A stretch of 64,000 nt of DNA, taken from NCBI RefSeq assembly GCF_012844225.1, contig NZ_JABAGQ010000009.1, positions 62,001-126,000 on the forward strand, written 5' to 3'. Under the pieces are notes generated by a model, which saw nothing but the letters and a program-made list of their open reading frames with translations, ran no database searches and was not told the DNA's origin. This stretch comes from Rhodococcus sp. 105337. GTDB taxonomy: Bacteria > Actinomycetota > Actinomycetes > Mycobacteriales > Mycobacteriaceae. Below, one piece after another: positions 39,827-50,146 of the stretch. The stretch's first letter is position 1, and the number at the start of each line of letters is the position of its first letter. A program made the position numbers and the translations under genes.

Positions 39827-42800
39827 GCGGGGACTCCCATCGTGGAGGCGAGGACGTTCGGCACGGCGTTGCGGGCGAACAGTTCTTCGTAACCGGGCAA
39901 ACGACCGATCGCGTCCAGATTCTTGCGGCTCTGCAGGAGAATCCAGCCGTATGTTCCGGGGGCGTCGACCGAACGGACATTGCGCAGTGCGAGCGCCTGC
40001 TTGTAGTCGCCGAGTCGCTTGTCGGCGACCAGCACCGCCAGTTGCTCATCGGAGTGATCGGCGATCGCGGCGAGTGCGTACCGTTCGAGCTTCGCGACGA
40101 GGAAGAAATCTTCGGTCAGCAGCAGATTGCGCGCAGCCTTCTGCACCGCCGGATCCGAGACGTCCGACGCGCCCGGAACCTTCTGCAACGCCATCTCCTG
40201 CGCGGCGGCGAGCACCGTGTAGTTGTTCAGCAGCGCATACATCGTTTCGGTATCGGTGCCCGACGGGGTCAGTCCACCGGCGACGGGCGCACCCGAGCGG
40301 TAGCTCTCCTTGAACTTGCGAACCTGATGGGCCACCAGCGCGGACGCAACCTCGGAGGCGAGTTCCCTGCGCGACGCGGCGGCCAGGATCTCGTCGGCGT
40401 CCTGGTACTGCAGCAGTGCGCGCGGCATCCCGTAGGCGAAGTGGTGTTGCTCGGTCTGCCAGTTGTCCAGCAGGAACCGCGCTTTCACAGATCCGGTCGA
40501 CTCGACGTGCAGGTGCAGCAGCCGAAGCACCGCGGCGCTGTGCAGCGCGGCCTGCGGATCGTCTCCGGTGATGGACCCGAGCAGGATCGAGTCGGCGCTG
40601 GCCTTGGCGGGCAGCAGTCCGTCCGGGTCGTACTGGTAGACGAAACCGCCGGACATGCCGTTGCCGAGTCCCTTGCCGAATCCGCCGAGGTTGAGTACCG
40701 CACCGTTGGTCATGTACTCGCAGGCGAAATCGCCGACACCCTCGACCACGGCCGTCGCGCCGGAATTGCGGACTGCGAAACGGTCACCTGCCTCGCCTTC
40801 GACGAGCAACCGGCCACCCGTCGCCCCGAACAGGGCGAAATTGCCGATGAGTACGTTGCCGCCGCGCTCATCGCAGCCGCCGCCGGGGGAGCGCAGGACG
40901 ATCTGCCCGCCGCACTGACCCTTGCCGACACCGTCGTTCGCGGTGCCGATGTGCTCGAGGTGCATACCGTCGTTGCAGAACGCGCCGTACGACAAGCCCG
41001 CCGATCCGGTGGTGGTCACGGTGACGGTGCCGTCGCGCAACCACCCGCGTCCGCGCTCGTCGCGCAGCACGGACGGAAGGTCGTCGAGATCGTCGTGGTT
41101 GAGCATCCGCTCGATGTCGATCGCCAACTGCGCGCCGACGCTCTTGTTGTTGTTCGTCAGGCGGACCCCGTCGCCGAGAGTCACGGTGCTCTCGCGTGCC
41201 TCGATCAGGGCCTCCCGCAGCCGGACGAGCCACGCGTCGTCGAGCGAGTAGTCCTTCTCCAGGTAGACGGGGTTGTCGACGCGAACCTCGGGCAGGACCG
41301 TGAGCATGGCGCGCAGGTCGAGCTGCCCGATGCTCGAGGGGTGATCGAGCAGGTGCAGCAGGTCGGCGCGGCCGCGGGCATCGCGCAGCGAGCGCAGGCC
41401 CAGCCGGGCGAGCACTTCGCGCGTTTCGTGGGCGATGTTGAGCAGGTACTGCGCCATCGCGCGCGGGTCGCCGTCGAAGACCTCGGGATTGGTGGTCAGT
41501 CCGGCGGGGCACTTGACGTTGCAGTTCTTCGCCATGACGCATCCGAGCATCATCAGTGCGGTGGTGCCGAACTCGAAGCTGTCGGCTCCCAGCATCGCGG
41601 AGACGATGACGTCCGACGCCGTCTGGTGCGCACCCGAACACCGGAGCACGACCTTGTCCCGGAGTCCGTTCGCGGTCAGGGCCTGATGAACTTCGGCCAC
41701 GCCGATCTCGGCGGACCGGCCCGCGTACTTCAGGGACGTCACCGAGGCGGCCCCGGTGCCGCCGGTGTTACCCGCGACGTTGATGACATCGGCGCCGGCT
41801 TTGGCGACGCCGACGGCGATCGTGCCGATACCTTCCGAGGACACCAGCTTGACGACGACGCGCACCCGGGCGGCCTTGCAGTCGTGGATGAGCTGCGCGA
41901 GGTCCTCGATGGAGTACGTGTCGTGGTGTGGCGGAGGCGAGATCAGTTCGACACCCGGGGTCGCACCACGGGCGGCCGCGATCTCGACGGTGACCTTCTT
42001 CGCGGGAAGCTGGCCTCCTTCACCGGGTTTGGCACCCTGCGCGATCTTGATCTCGATCTCCTCGAGCATCGGATCGGCGAGGTACCCGGCCCAGACACCG
42101 AAGCGGCCCGAGGCGAACTGCTTGATGCGGGAACCGCGAATCGTGCCGTATCGCGAGATGTGTTCGCCCCCTTCGCCGCAGTTCGACATGCCACCGACCA
42201 TGTTGGTTCCGTGCGCGACGGCTTCGTGCGCGTTGGAGTTCAAGGCGCCGTGGCTCATCGCACCCGAGGCCAGGGCGCGGGTGATCTCGTGTGCGGGCTG
42301 CACCTGATCGAGACGCACCGCCGCCGGAGCCTGACGGACCAGACTCAGGTAGTCGGCGGCGTCACCGACCGCGTGCACGGTGAGAGTGTCGCCGTAGCAG
42401 CGGTGCGAGACGATGGCGTCGCCGAACCGCGCGACGAGAGACCGGCCGAGCGCTGCGGGCCGGGTGTGGTCGTCGGCGAGCGGTCCGGTCAGCCGGAGCA
42501 CGAACTCGTTCTCGCCCACGCGGGCCGCGGCCAGGCCGCGCACGCGCATCGAGTTGTTGCCGTACCGCGAGAACCGCCCCATCTCTTTGTGGAAGTCGTC
42601 GGTGGTGACCGCGTAGGTGATGTCGGACGGCAGGGCGAGGACATCGCGCAACGCGGCGGGGCGGCGGGAGCGCTCCTCCGCCATGGTCCGCGCGAATGCC
42701 CGGTAGCCGGGGGTGATCTCGAAGGAGTCGATTTCGGCGTCGGTCAGTGCCCGGAAACCGCCGTAGCGGTACGCCTCGTCGTCGAGACCGTGTGCGTCGG

Positions 42801-45318
42801 AGAGGCGGTGCAGCGGCAACAGGCGCAGCGAGTCCGTCAGGTCCGGCTCGGCCTCGCGCACGGCGGGCACGGCGAGGGGTTCTTCGGTCATGTCGACGAA
42901 TCCGCGCACGGCGGTGGTGCCGAACGAGTGTCCCGCCCCTTCGGCGCGTTCCTTGAACAGGCCGAGCAGGGGGACGTCCGCCTCGGACTCGACGGCCGCT
43001 GCGCGTCGATGCCAGTCGGCTACGGCTTGGGCGACGGTGGTGAACCCGACGCCTCCCACCGGGGTGGCCACGTTCGGGAACCAGCGGCGGAGCACCTCGT
43101 CGTCGGTGTCGAGGTAACTGGGCTCGAAGAACTCACCGCCGATGTACGACTCGACGGTGCACAGCCCGACCCTGCCCATCGTCTTCATCAGCGACTTCTC
43201 CGCGGCCTTGCGGAACTTCAGGAACGCGAGGTCGGCTTCGTCGCCGTACTTCTCCTCCGCGCGCATCTGCACGGTGAGCGGGTACACCGCCGCAGCGCCG
43301 AAACCGAGGGTCGCGGCGATGTGGTGCGAGGAGCACAGCTGACCGGACTCGACGATCACCGACACGCGCAGGCGCACGCCGTCGTCGATGAGTCGTTGGT
43401 TGACCGCGGCGATCGCGAGAATCATCGGCAGCGCGGCGCGGTCGGTGGCGACGTGCCGGTCGGTGAGGACTGCGATGCCGCCGGACTCCCGCGCGAAATC
43501 GGCGATGCGGTCGGCAACCCCGTCGATCGCGGCGGCGAGTTGAGCGGCGTTGGCCTTCGTGTCGTCGAAAACCGGGGTGTAGAGCATCTCGAAGCGCCGC
43601 ACCGGGGTGTCGGTCTGCTCCCGGATCCGAAGCATCTCGAGGTGGGTCAGGATCGGGGTGGGCACCACGATCTGGGTCGCGGTCGACGACGGTGCGCCGC
43701 TGCCGGGGCGTGCCCCCAGCGCGACGCGCAGGGTCATGCCGTCGGCCTCACGCAGGGAATCGAGCGACGGGTTCGTCACCTGGGCGAAGCGCTGCGAGAA
43801 GTATTTGGCGACACCGCCTTCCTGATCGGACAGGGCGTTGATGGCGTTGCCGTACCCCATTGCGGAGATCCGTTCCTGACCGGATGCGAGCATCGGGTCG
43901 AGCATGAAACGGAACGACTCCTGGTTGAGTGCGTACGAGACGTACCGCTGGTGCCGCCCGAGATCGCCGTTGTAGCGCAGCGGTGAGCCCGCCTTTTCCG
44001 CGGGGACGGGCGGGAGCGCCTCGATCTCACGTCGTGCGGCATCCACCAGAATCGAGTAATCGCGCTCGGCCGCAAGTAGTTCGAGCGCTTCGACGGTGCC
44101 GTACGAGCGCCGGGTGCGATGGTCGAAGTACAGCATGCCGCCGGCCTCGATGCGTCCGCGGCGCAGTACCGTGCTCGGCGCGAAATCGAACTGGCCGGCC
44201 TCCGACGTGACGGCGAGGTAGTCGGCGGTCTCGACGGACCGCAGCGGGCGCAGGCCGAGGCGGTCGAGACGTGCGCCGACCACGGTGCCGTTACCGAAGA
44301 TCAGCGCCGCAGGACCGTCGTTCTTCTCCTCGTAGAGGGAAAAGAACTCGAGCATCGCACGTACCTGCGGGGACAACGTGGTGTCGTTCTCCCACGCCGG
44401 CGGCATCATCTGCACGACGGCGGTGACCAGGTCGAGACGGTCGAATGCGATCCGGGATGCGAGCGTCTGGTCGAAACGGCAACTGTCGGACTGGCCGGGA
44501 GGCCGGACGATGTCGCGGCCCATCGCCCGGGCCAGCGCACCCTCGAACAAACGATTCTTGCGGTCGGTGTTCAGTTCACCGTTGTGCGCCATGAGCCGGA
44601 ACGGCTGCGCCATCGTGGGGTGCGGGTCCGTGTTGGTGGAGAACCGCGTGTGGAAGAACAAGGTGTGGACCGAATGCCGCGGATCCGTCAGGTCCCGGAA
44701 ATAGGGGATGACCTCATGGGAGTTCAAGCGTCCCTTGAGAACCTGGGTACGGCAACTGAGCGAGAGCGGATACAGCCCCGTGAGATCCGGATCGGGGTAC
44801 GCGCGCGCCTCGACATCGAGGAGCACGTCGTGCAGGAGGCGGTCGAACTCGTCGGCCGACGCGCAGGTGCCGGGGCGGGTGAAGATCCACTGCCGGATCG
44901 GCAGTTGGTACCGGACCGCGGCGGCGCGCAGCACGCTGTCGTCGACCGGGACGTCGCGCACCGCGAGGACCGGGATTCCGGCGTGGGCGAGTGCCGCCGA
45001 GATCAGGCTCTCGGCAGCCGCCCGGGCCGCGTCCTCGGAGGGGAGAAAGAAGTTGCCGACGCCGAAATGATCTTGCTGCAGCGGTGTTCCGGCGATCGCG
45101 GAGAAGAATTCCACCGACAGGTCCACGTTGACGCCGGCCCCGTCGCCGACCCCCTCCGCGGACATGCCGCCCCGGTGCGGGACCACGCAGAGCGCCTCGT
45201 GCCCGCGAGTGAGGATGTCGTGGGTCCGCACACCGTCTTTGCGGGTGATGAAACCTACGCCGCAGCTGCTCTTGTCGAGACTGCTGTCGTACAGCCCGGT
45301 GTTGTCGGCGTTCGTCAA
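39823..45318 (-). CDS. Glutamate synthase (GOGAT) large-subunit-like protein, divergent and extended
   Basis: A 1831-residue GltB relative. The order is: an N-terminal glutamine amidotransferase with nucleophile Cys19 after a short propeptide ([11 protein letters not shown]) and [27 protein letters not shown]; a central domain; an FMN/2-oxoglutarate domain ([17 protein letters not shown]); a Fe-S loop [11 protein letters not shown]; and a GXGXG beta-helix ending [17 protein letters not shown]. The Fe-S loop is C-x5-C-x3-C, one residue shorter than the usual C-x5-C-x4-C. About 180 extra helical residues follow the normal end. No gltD is adjacent. The TTG at 45318 with GGAGGG is preferred over an upstream frame start at 45396. 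Confidence 0.85.
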   Translation of the reverse strand: MTNADNTGLYDSSLDKSSCGVGFITRKDGVRTHDILTRGHEALCVVPHRGGMSAEGVGDGAGVNVDLSVEFFSAIAGTPLQQDHFGVGNFFLPSEDAARAAAESLISAALAHAGIPVLAVRDVPVDDSVLRAAAVRYQLPIRQWIFTRPGTCASADEFDRLLHDVLLDVEARAYPDPDLTGLYPLSLSCRTQVLKGRLNSHEVIPYFRDLTDPRHSVHTLFFHTRFSTNTDPHPTMAQPFRLMAHNGELNTDRKNRLFEGALARAMGRDIVRPPGQSDSCRFDQTLASRIAFDRLDLVTAVVQMMPPAWENDTTLSPQVRAMLEFFSLYEEKNDGPAALIFGNGTVVGARLDRLGLRPLRSVETADYLAVTSEAGQFDFAPSTVLRRGRIEAGGMLYFDHRTRRSYGTVEALELLAAERDYSILVDAARREIEALPPVPAEKAGSPLRYNGDLGRHQRYVSYALNQESFRFMLDPMLASGQERISAMGYGNAINALSDQEGGVAKYFSQRFAQVTNPSLDSLREADGMTLRVALGARPGSGAPSSTATQIVVPTPILTHLEMLRIREQTDTPVRRFEMLYTPVFDDTKANAAQLAAAIDGVADRIADFARESGGIAVLTDRHVATDRAALPMILAIAAVNQRLIDDGVRLRVSVIVESGQLCSSHHIAATLGFGAAAVYPLTVQMRAEEKYGDEADLAFLKFRKAAEKSLMKTMGRVGLCTVESYIGGEFFEPSYLDTDDEVLRRWFPNVATPVGGVGFTTVAQAVADWHRRAAAVESEADVPLLGLFKERAEGAGHSFGTTAVRGFVDMTEEPLAVPAVREAEPDLTDSLRLLPLHRLSDAHGLDDEAYRYGGFRALTDAEIDSFEITPGYRAFARTMAEERSRRPAALRDVLALPSDITYAVTTDDFHKEMGRFSRYGNNSMRVRGLAAARVGENEFVLRLTGPLADDHTRPAALGRSLVARFGDAIVSHRCYGDTLTVHAVGDAADYLSLVRQAPAAVRLDQVQPAHEITRALASGAMSHGALNSNAHEAVAHGTNMVGGMSNCGEGGEHISRYGTIRGSRIKQFASGRFGVWAGYLADPMLEEIEIKIAQGAKPGEGGQLPAKKVTVEIAAARGATPGVELISPPPHHDTYSIEDLAQLIHDCKAARVRVVVKLVSSEGIGTIAVGVAKAGADVINVAGNTGGTGAASVTSLKYAGRSAEIGVAEVHQALTANGLRDKVVLRCSGAHQTASDVIVSAMLGADSFEFGTTALMMLGCVMAKNCNVKCPAGLTTNPEVFDGDPRAMAQYLLNIAHETREVLARLGLRSLRDARGRADLLHLLDHPSSIGQLDLRAMLTVLPEVRVDNPVYLEKDYSLDDAWLVRLREALIEARESTVTLGDGVRLTNNNKSVGAQLAIDIERMLNHDDLDDLPSVLRDERGRGWLRDGTVTVTTTGSAGLSYGAFCNDGMHLEHIGTANDGVGKGQCGGQIVLRSPGGGCDERGGNVLIGNFALFGATGGRLLVEGEAGDRFAVRNSGATAVVEGVGDFACEYMTNGAVLNLGGFGKGLGNGMSGGFVYQYDPDGLLPAKASADSILLGSITGDDPQAALHSAAVLRLLHLHVESTGSVKARFLLDNWQTEQHHFAYGMPRALLQYQDADEILAAASRRELASEVASALVAHQVRKFKESYRSGAPVAGGLTPSGTDTETMYALLNNYTVLAAAQEMALQKVPGASDVSDPAVQKAARNLLLTEDFFLVAKLERYALAAIADHSDEQLAVLVADKRLGDYKQALALRNVRSVDAPGTYGWILLQSRKNLDAIGRLPGYEELFARNAVPNVLASTMGVPA

Positions 45319-45694
45319 CGGAATGCCCTCCTCGGCGGATCGAGTGCGACGTCGTCCGACAGTGAGGGACGCGAAGGGGGAGGCGAAGATTCGCACTGAT
45401 CCGCGATCGCACAGAGCTCTGCCGGAGACGGTGATGAAAGGCAGACGACGTTGTCCGGATGTGCCGAGCGATGCGACGGTGGAGCGCGCGAGCAGCGAAA
45501 CAAATTGTAGCCTACGTGTTAACGCCGTGTTCGGCGCCGTGCATCACACCCGCCGTGCATCACACCCGCCGCGCTCACCTCCGGATGTCCCGCCCGGCAG
45601 CGCGGGCACCGATCCCGTCGAACAGCCGGCCCACCGACGCGACTTCCTTCGATACGCTGCGCCGGAGAGACGCACGACACACACGGAGGCGCGC
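45319..45694. other. 376-base divergent promoter region of the GOGAT-like and aldehyde dehydrogenase genes
   Basis: No gene is supported. It contains a minus-strand -10-like TACAAT (45504-45509), without a good -35, about 185 bases before the GOGAT-like start. It also contains an exact 16-bp tandem duplication (45536-45567) and the CGGAGG ribosome site of the aldehyde dehydrogenase. Frames that enter this region are continuations of neighbouring frames with no ribosome site. Confidence 0.5.
45536..45567. repeat. Exact 16-bp tandem duplication
   Basis: GCCGTGCATCACACCC occurs at 45536-45551 and immediately again at 45552-45567. It lies about 130 bases upstream of the aldehyde dehydrogenase. 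It may be a doubled regulator site or a slipped-strand duplication. Confidence 0.7.
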
Positions 45695-47119
<1,425 letters not shown>

Positions 47120-47162
47120 TGCAGCCCGGTCTACCGCGCAGATGACGGCTCCCGGCACGACG

Positions 47163-47191
47163 CAGCCCCCGCACCGTGGGTGCGGGGGCTG
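47163..47191. terminator. Bidirectional terminator hairpin
   Basis: Perfect 13-bp stem: CAGCCCCCGCACC (47163-47175), loop GTG, GGTGCGGGGGCTG (47179-47191). It sits between the convergent aldehyde dehydrogenase and chorismate mutase genes. No T-run, but the stem is very stable. Confidence 0.8.
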
Positions 47192-47209
47192 GAAGTGGCG
47201 TGACGGGTC

Positions 47210-47506
47210 TCAGCGTCGGCGCGTGCGCCCGAGGCGCAGCAGCGTCATCGCGAGCGTGTTGCCGTCGGCGCCGAGTTCGTGGAATCGGTCGAGAACCGCC
47301 ATCTCCTCGGCCTGCGCCTCGCGGGTCGCGCCGGACTTCTTCGCGACAGCACCGATGCGTTGTGCCAGCTCGGCGCGTCGCTTGATGACGTCGAGAATCT
47401 GGGCGTCGAGCTCCTGAACCTGTTCGAACAACGTCCCCAGTTCAGCTTCGGTCGTCGACGCTGCGCCCTGGGTGCCGATGCCAGGCGAATCAAGCTGGAC
47501 AGTCAT
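47210..47506 (-). CDS. Chorismate mutase (AroQ type, Rv0948c-like)
   Basis: A 98-residue helical AroQ-gamma/delta-type mutase converting chorismate to prephenate for Phe/Tyr synthesis. Core motif QELDAQILDVIKRRAELAQRIGAV carries the substrate-binding Arg/Lys. The end ELGADGNTLAMTLLRLGRTRRR matches the C-terminus of M. tuberculosis Rv0948c, which must bind DAHP synthase for full activity; the LLRLGR tail is what does that there. It is cytosolic, with no signal peptide. The ATG at 47506 follows GGAGGAG; the frame extends upstream without need. Confidence 0.88.
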   Translation of the reverse strand: MTVQLDSPGIGTQGAASTTEAELGTLFEQVQELDAQILDVIKRRAELAQRIGAVAKKSGATREAQAEEMAVLDRFHELGADGNTLAMTLLRLGRTRRR

Positions 47507-47847
47507 GCAGACTCCTCCGGTCTCGTCTGAATCGTCAGAGATAATGTCGTGTTCCTCGCCGGAGGTGTTACTCGGCCATACCAAAAAATCTCCGGAACCC
47601 GTATTCGCCCCTGTTCCGACCCCCTGAAAACGCCGTGTGAACTGGCGTAACACTACAACTGACCAGTAAGTATGGTAATCGTCACATTCTCGCCTGCCAA
47701 CCGAATTGCCGACCGCGAGACCCTTCGCCGTCCGTGGCTCCCCGGATCACCGACCCGCGGCGGCGCCTACCCGTTCAGGTAGCGTCGGGCTCCGACCGGC
47801 GCGGGCCGGGGGCGTCGGGGCTCCTGGCAGACCCGGAGGGGAGACCG
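47507..47847. other. 341-base divergent region between chorismate mutase and a membrane protein gene
   Basis: No gene is supported. The minus-strand side contains an AT-rich stretch around 47535-47590 (including ACATTAT), a plausible promoter for the chorismate mutase. The plus-strand side has a CGGAGGGGAG ribosome site ahead of 47848. Frames that continue upstream from both genes have no ribosome site of their own. Confidence 0.45.
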
Positions 47848-48762
47848 ATGCGACGAACATACGTTCGGCGGGGTGAAGACGGAGAGGCCGACAGCATTCG
47901 GACGGCTCCGGAACGCCCCCCCGAATGGCCGACGCAGAAATGGAACGTGCCGGCGACCGTGGCGACGGGAGCCGCTGCACTGACGGGGCTCGGTGCGCTG
48001 TGGGGAGGGTTGCGAGCTGCGGAGTCCGGCGCCGGAGGCGAGTCGCGATTCTTCGTGATTCTCGCGGTGCTCATGCTTCTCACCGCGTTGTTCGGAGCGG
48101 TGTACTGGTGGCCGGAGCGACGCGAGCCGAAAGTGCGGTACACGGAGACCTCCGGTCGCGGAACCACCGAGGTGCAGGCCCGCACGGCCGTATTCCTGCT
48201 GCTGGTCGCCATGGTCGGATGCGCGGCGGCACTGTCGCTCGGTGCCGCGGTCGAAGTGCTCGTCACCAACGGTGGTGTACCGCTGGTCAGCGTCGTGCTG
48301 GCAACGCTCGGGTCGGTCTGCGTCGTGTTCCTCGGAGAAGTGGCACTCGGCAGGATCCGCGCCGGAGCGCTGACACTCGGCCCCGACGGGATCAGGCACC
48401 GCGGCTGGTTCGTGGAGTCGTATCTGCCCTGGGTGTCGGTGGCGCGCCTCCGCGCCGTTCATCACGGTTATCCCGAAATGTGGGTGGAGGGCACCGAGAC
48501 CGCCGCGTGGGCACGTCGCCGGACGAGCAAGATCTTCCGCCTGGAATCGATACCCGCCTCCCCGCGGATCGTGGTCGACTCCCGGCGCTTCGATATCGAC
48601 GCCTCGCTCCTGTATCGCGTTCTCGAGCTCTACGTGGGGCGCCCGGACATGCGTGCCGAACTCGGTACCCCGGATGCGGCGACCCGCGTACGCAGCGGTG
48701 ACCTCGCTGCTCCGGAGAAGAAGGACGGTAGCGATGGCGGGCACAGGCACCCGGTGTCGTAA
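47848..48762 (+). CDS. Membrane protein of unknown function
   Basis: A 304-residue protein with about four hydrophobic helices (WNVPATVATGAAALTGLGAL, FFVILAVLMLLTALFGAVYW, TAVFLLLVAMVGCAAALSLG, VPLVSVVLATLGSVCVVFLG). A C-terminal soluble domain follows (GPDGIRHRGWFVESYLPW...), with a pattern like a PH-type domain. The ATG at 47848 follows CGGAGGGGAG; a GTG at 47734 would add 38 unlikely residues. It lies 100 bases upstream of the thiolase gene on the same strand. No function is recognised. Confidence 0.7.
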   Translation: MRRTYVRRGEDGEADSIRTAPERPPEWPTQKWNVPATVATGAAALTGLGALWGGLRAAESGAGGESRFFVILAVLMLLTALFGAVYWWPERREPKVRYTETSGRGTTEVQARTAVFLLLVAMVGCAAALSLGAAVEVLVTNGGVPLVSVVLATLGSVCVVFLGEVALGRIRAGALTLGPDGIRHRGWFVESYLPWVSVARLRAVHHGYPEMWVEGTETAAWARRRTSKIFRLESIPASPRIVVDSRRFDIDASLLYRVLELYVGRPDMRAELGTPDAATRVRSGDLAAPEKKDGSDGGHRHPVS

Positions 48763-48862
48763 TATCCGTCACGGATTTCCCTCGTGCGACCAGGCCACAT
48801 CGGATTGCGGTTCGGAGCGTCGGCGTCGCGGACAACGGTGTTCGATCAGATAGGACGAGAAC

Positions 48863-50047
48863 ATGAGTACTCCGGAACCGATCGTCATCATCGACGGCGC
48901 ACGTACGCCGATCGGTAGCTTCGGTGGCGCCTTCAAGGATGTGCCCGCCCACGAACTCGGCGCCACGGCTGTGCGCGAGGCTCTGAAGCGTGCCGGGGTG
49001 GCACCGGAGGACGTCGACGAAGTCATCATGGGATGCATCGGCCAGGTCGGGGCGGACGCCTACAACGCGCGCCGCGTCACCCTCGCCGCGGGACTGCCGG
49101 TCGAGACACCGGCCCTGACGGTCAACCGCTTGTGCGGCTCCGGGCTGCAGGCCGTGTGGTCTGCGGCGCAGGAGATCCGCTGGGGCAGCGCCGACATCGC
49201 CGTGGCGGGTGGCGACGAGAGCATGTCGCGCATGCCGTTCTACGACTTCGGTGCGCGCAACGGCTACAAGCTCGGCAATCGTGAGCTCGTCGACGGCACC
49301 GTCGGCATGCTGACCGACCCGTTCAGCAACCTCCACATGGGCGTCACCGCGGAGAACGTCGCCCGCGAATACGGCGTCGACCGCGACCAGCAGGACGCCT
49401 TCGCTGTCGAATCGCAGCGCCGTGCCGCGACCGATGCCGCCAAGGCCGTGTTCGCCGAAGAAATCACCCCGGTGGAGATCGGTGGGCGCAAGCCCGTCAC
49501 CGTCACCGAGGACGAGCATCCCAAGCCCGGCACCACCGTCGAAACACTCGGGAAGCTGCGCGCCGCCTTCACGAAGGACGGCACGGTGACCGCCGGTAAC
49601 GCGTCGGGCATCAACGACGGTGCCGCCGCGCTCGTGCTCGCGCGTGAGTCGGCCGCCCGCGAGCGCGGACTCGAAGGCTCCGTGGTTCTCGAGGCCGTCA
49701 CCACCGCCGCGATGGACCCGCAGCTCATGGGCTACGCGCCGACCTTCGCCCTGCGCAAGCTGTTCGAGCAGACCGGCACGTCGCCGGCCGACATCGGCAC
49801 CGTCGAACTCAACGAGGCGTTCGCGTCGCAGGCGATCGCCGTGATGCGCGACGCCAAGCTCGATCCGGAGAAGACGAACCCGTACGGTGGCGCGATCGCC
49901 CTCGGTCACCCGGTGGGAGCAACCGGCGCCATCCTCACCCTGCGCGTCGCGAAGGACCTCGTTCGCCGCGACCTCGAGCTGGGCATCGTCACCATGTGCA
50001 TCGGTGGCGGGCAGGCTCTCGCGGCTCTGCTGCGCCGCGTGAACTGA
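48863..50047 (+). CDS. Acetyl-CoA acetyltransferase (thiolase)
   Basis: A 394-residue thiolase. The acyl-accepting Cys91 is in NRLCGSGLQAVWSAAQEI. The GGGDESMSRMP loop and NEAFASQAIAV are typical. The His of GHPVGATGAI and the second Cys of MCIGGGQALAAL complete the catalytic set. The overall pattern fits a biosynthetic acetyl-CoA C-acetyltransferase (acetoacetyl-CoA synthesis) rather than a long-chain beta-oxidation enzyme, though the choice is not certain. The ATG at 48863 follows AGGACGAGA. It converges with the SMC-like gene. Confidence 0.92.
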   Translation: MSTPEPIVIIDGARTPIGSFGGAFKDVPAHELGATAVREALKRAGVAPEDVDEVIMGCIGQVGADAYNARRVTLAAGLPVETPALTVNRLCGSGLQAVWSAAQEIRWGSADIAVAGGDESMSRMPFYDFGARNGYKLGNRELVDGTVGMLTDPFSNLHMGVTAENVAREYGVDRDQQDAFAVESQRRAATDAAKAVFAEEITPVEIGGRKPVTVTEDEHPKPGTTVETLGKLRAAFTKDGTVTAGNASGINDGAAALVLARESAARERGLEGSVVLEAVTTAAMDPQLMGYAPTFALRKLFEQTGTSPADIGTVELNEAFASQAIAVMRDAKLDPEKTNPYGGAIALGHPVGATGAILTLRVAKDLVRRDLELGIVTMCIGGGQALAALLRRVN

Positions 50048-50084
50048 CGAGCGCGTGAACTGACGACACCGCCACACAGTGGGA

Positions 50085-50117
50085 CCGGGGCCGAGCGACG
50101 AGATCGCCCGGCCCCGG
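50085..50117. terminator. Candidate terminator between thiolase and SMC-like genes
   Basis: CCGGGGCCG (50085-50093) pairs with CGGCCCCGG (50109-50117) across a 15-base loop. It lies between two convergent genes. A 14-bp direct repeat (50037-50050 and 50053-50066) just before it duplicates the thiolase stop region. Confidence 0.5.
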
Positions 50118-50146
50118 CCCGTGTCACGGCCGGGAAGAGCTCCGGG

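Noticed and set aside
39820-43986. Very long plus-strand reading frame (1388 codons) opposite the GOGAT-like gene
   Set aside because: It is antisense to a gene with clear family motifs, has no ribosome site, and its peptide is Arg/Gly/Asp-rich low-complexity, as expected for a GC-rich shadow frame.
45319-45530. Glutamine or other riboswitch in the GOGAT-like leader
   Set aside because: No conserved core could be seen by eye; only a -10-like element and a tandem repeat.
50048-50146. Hidden jetD remnant between jetC and the thiolase
   Set aside because: The gap is 99 bases and holds only a short direct repeat and a hairpin; no coding remnant.
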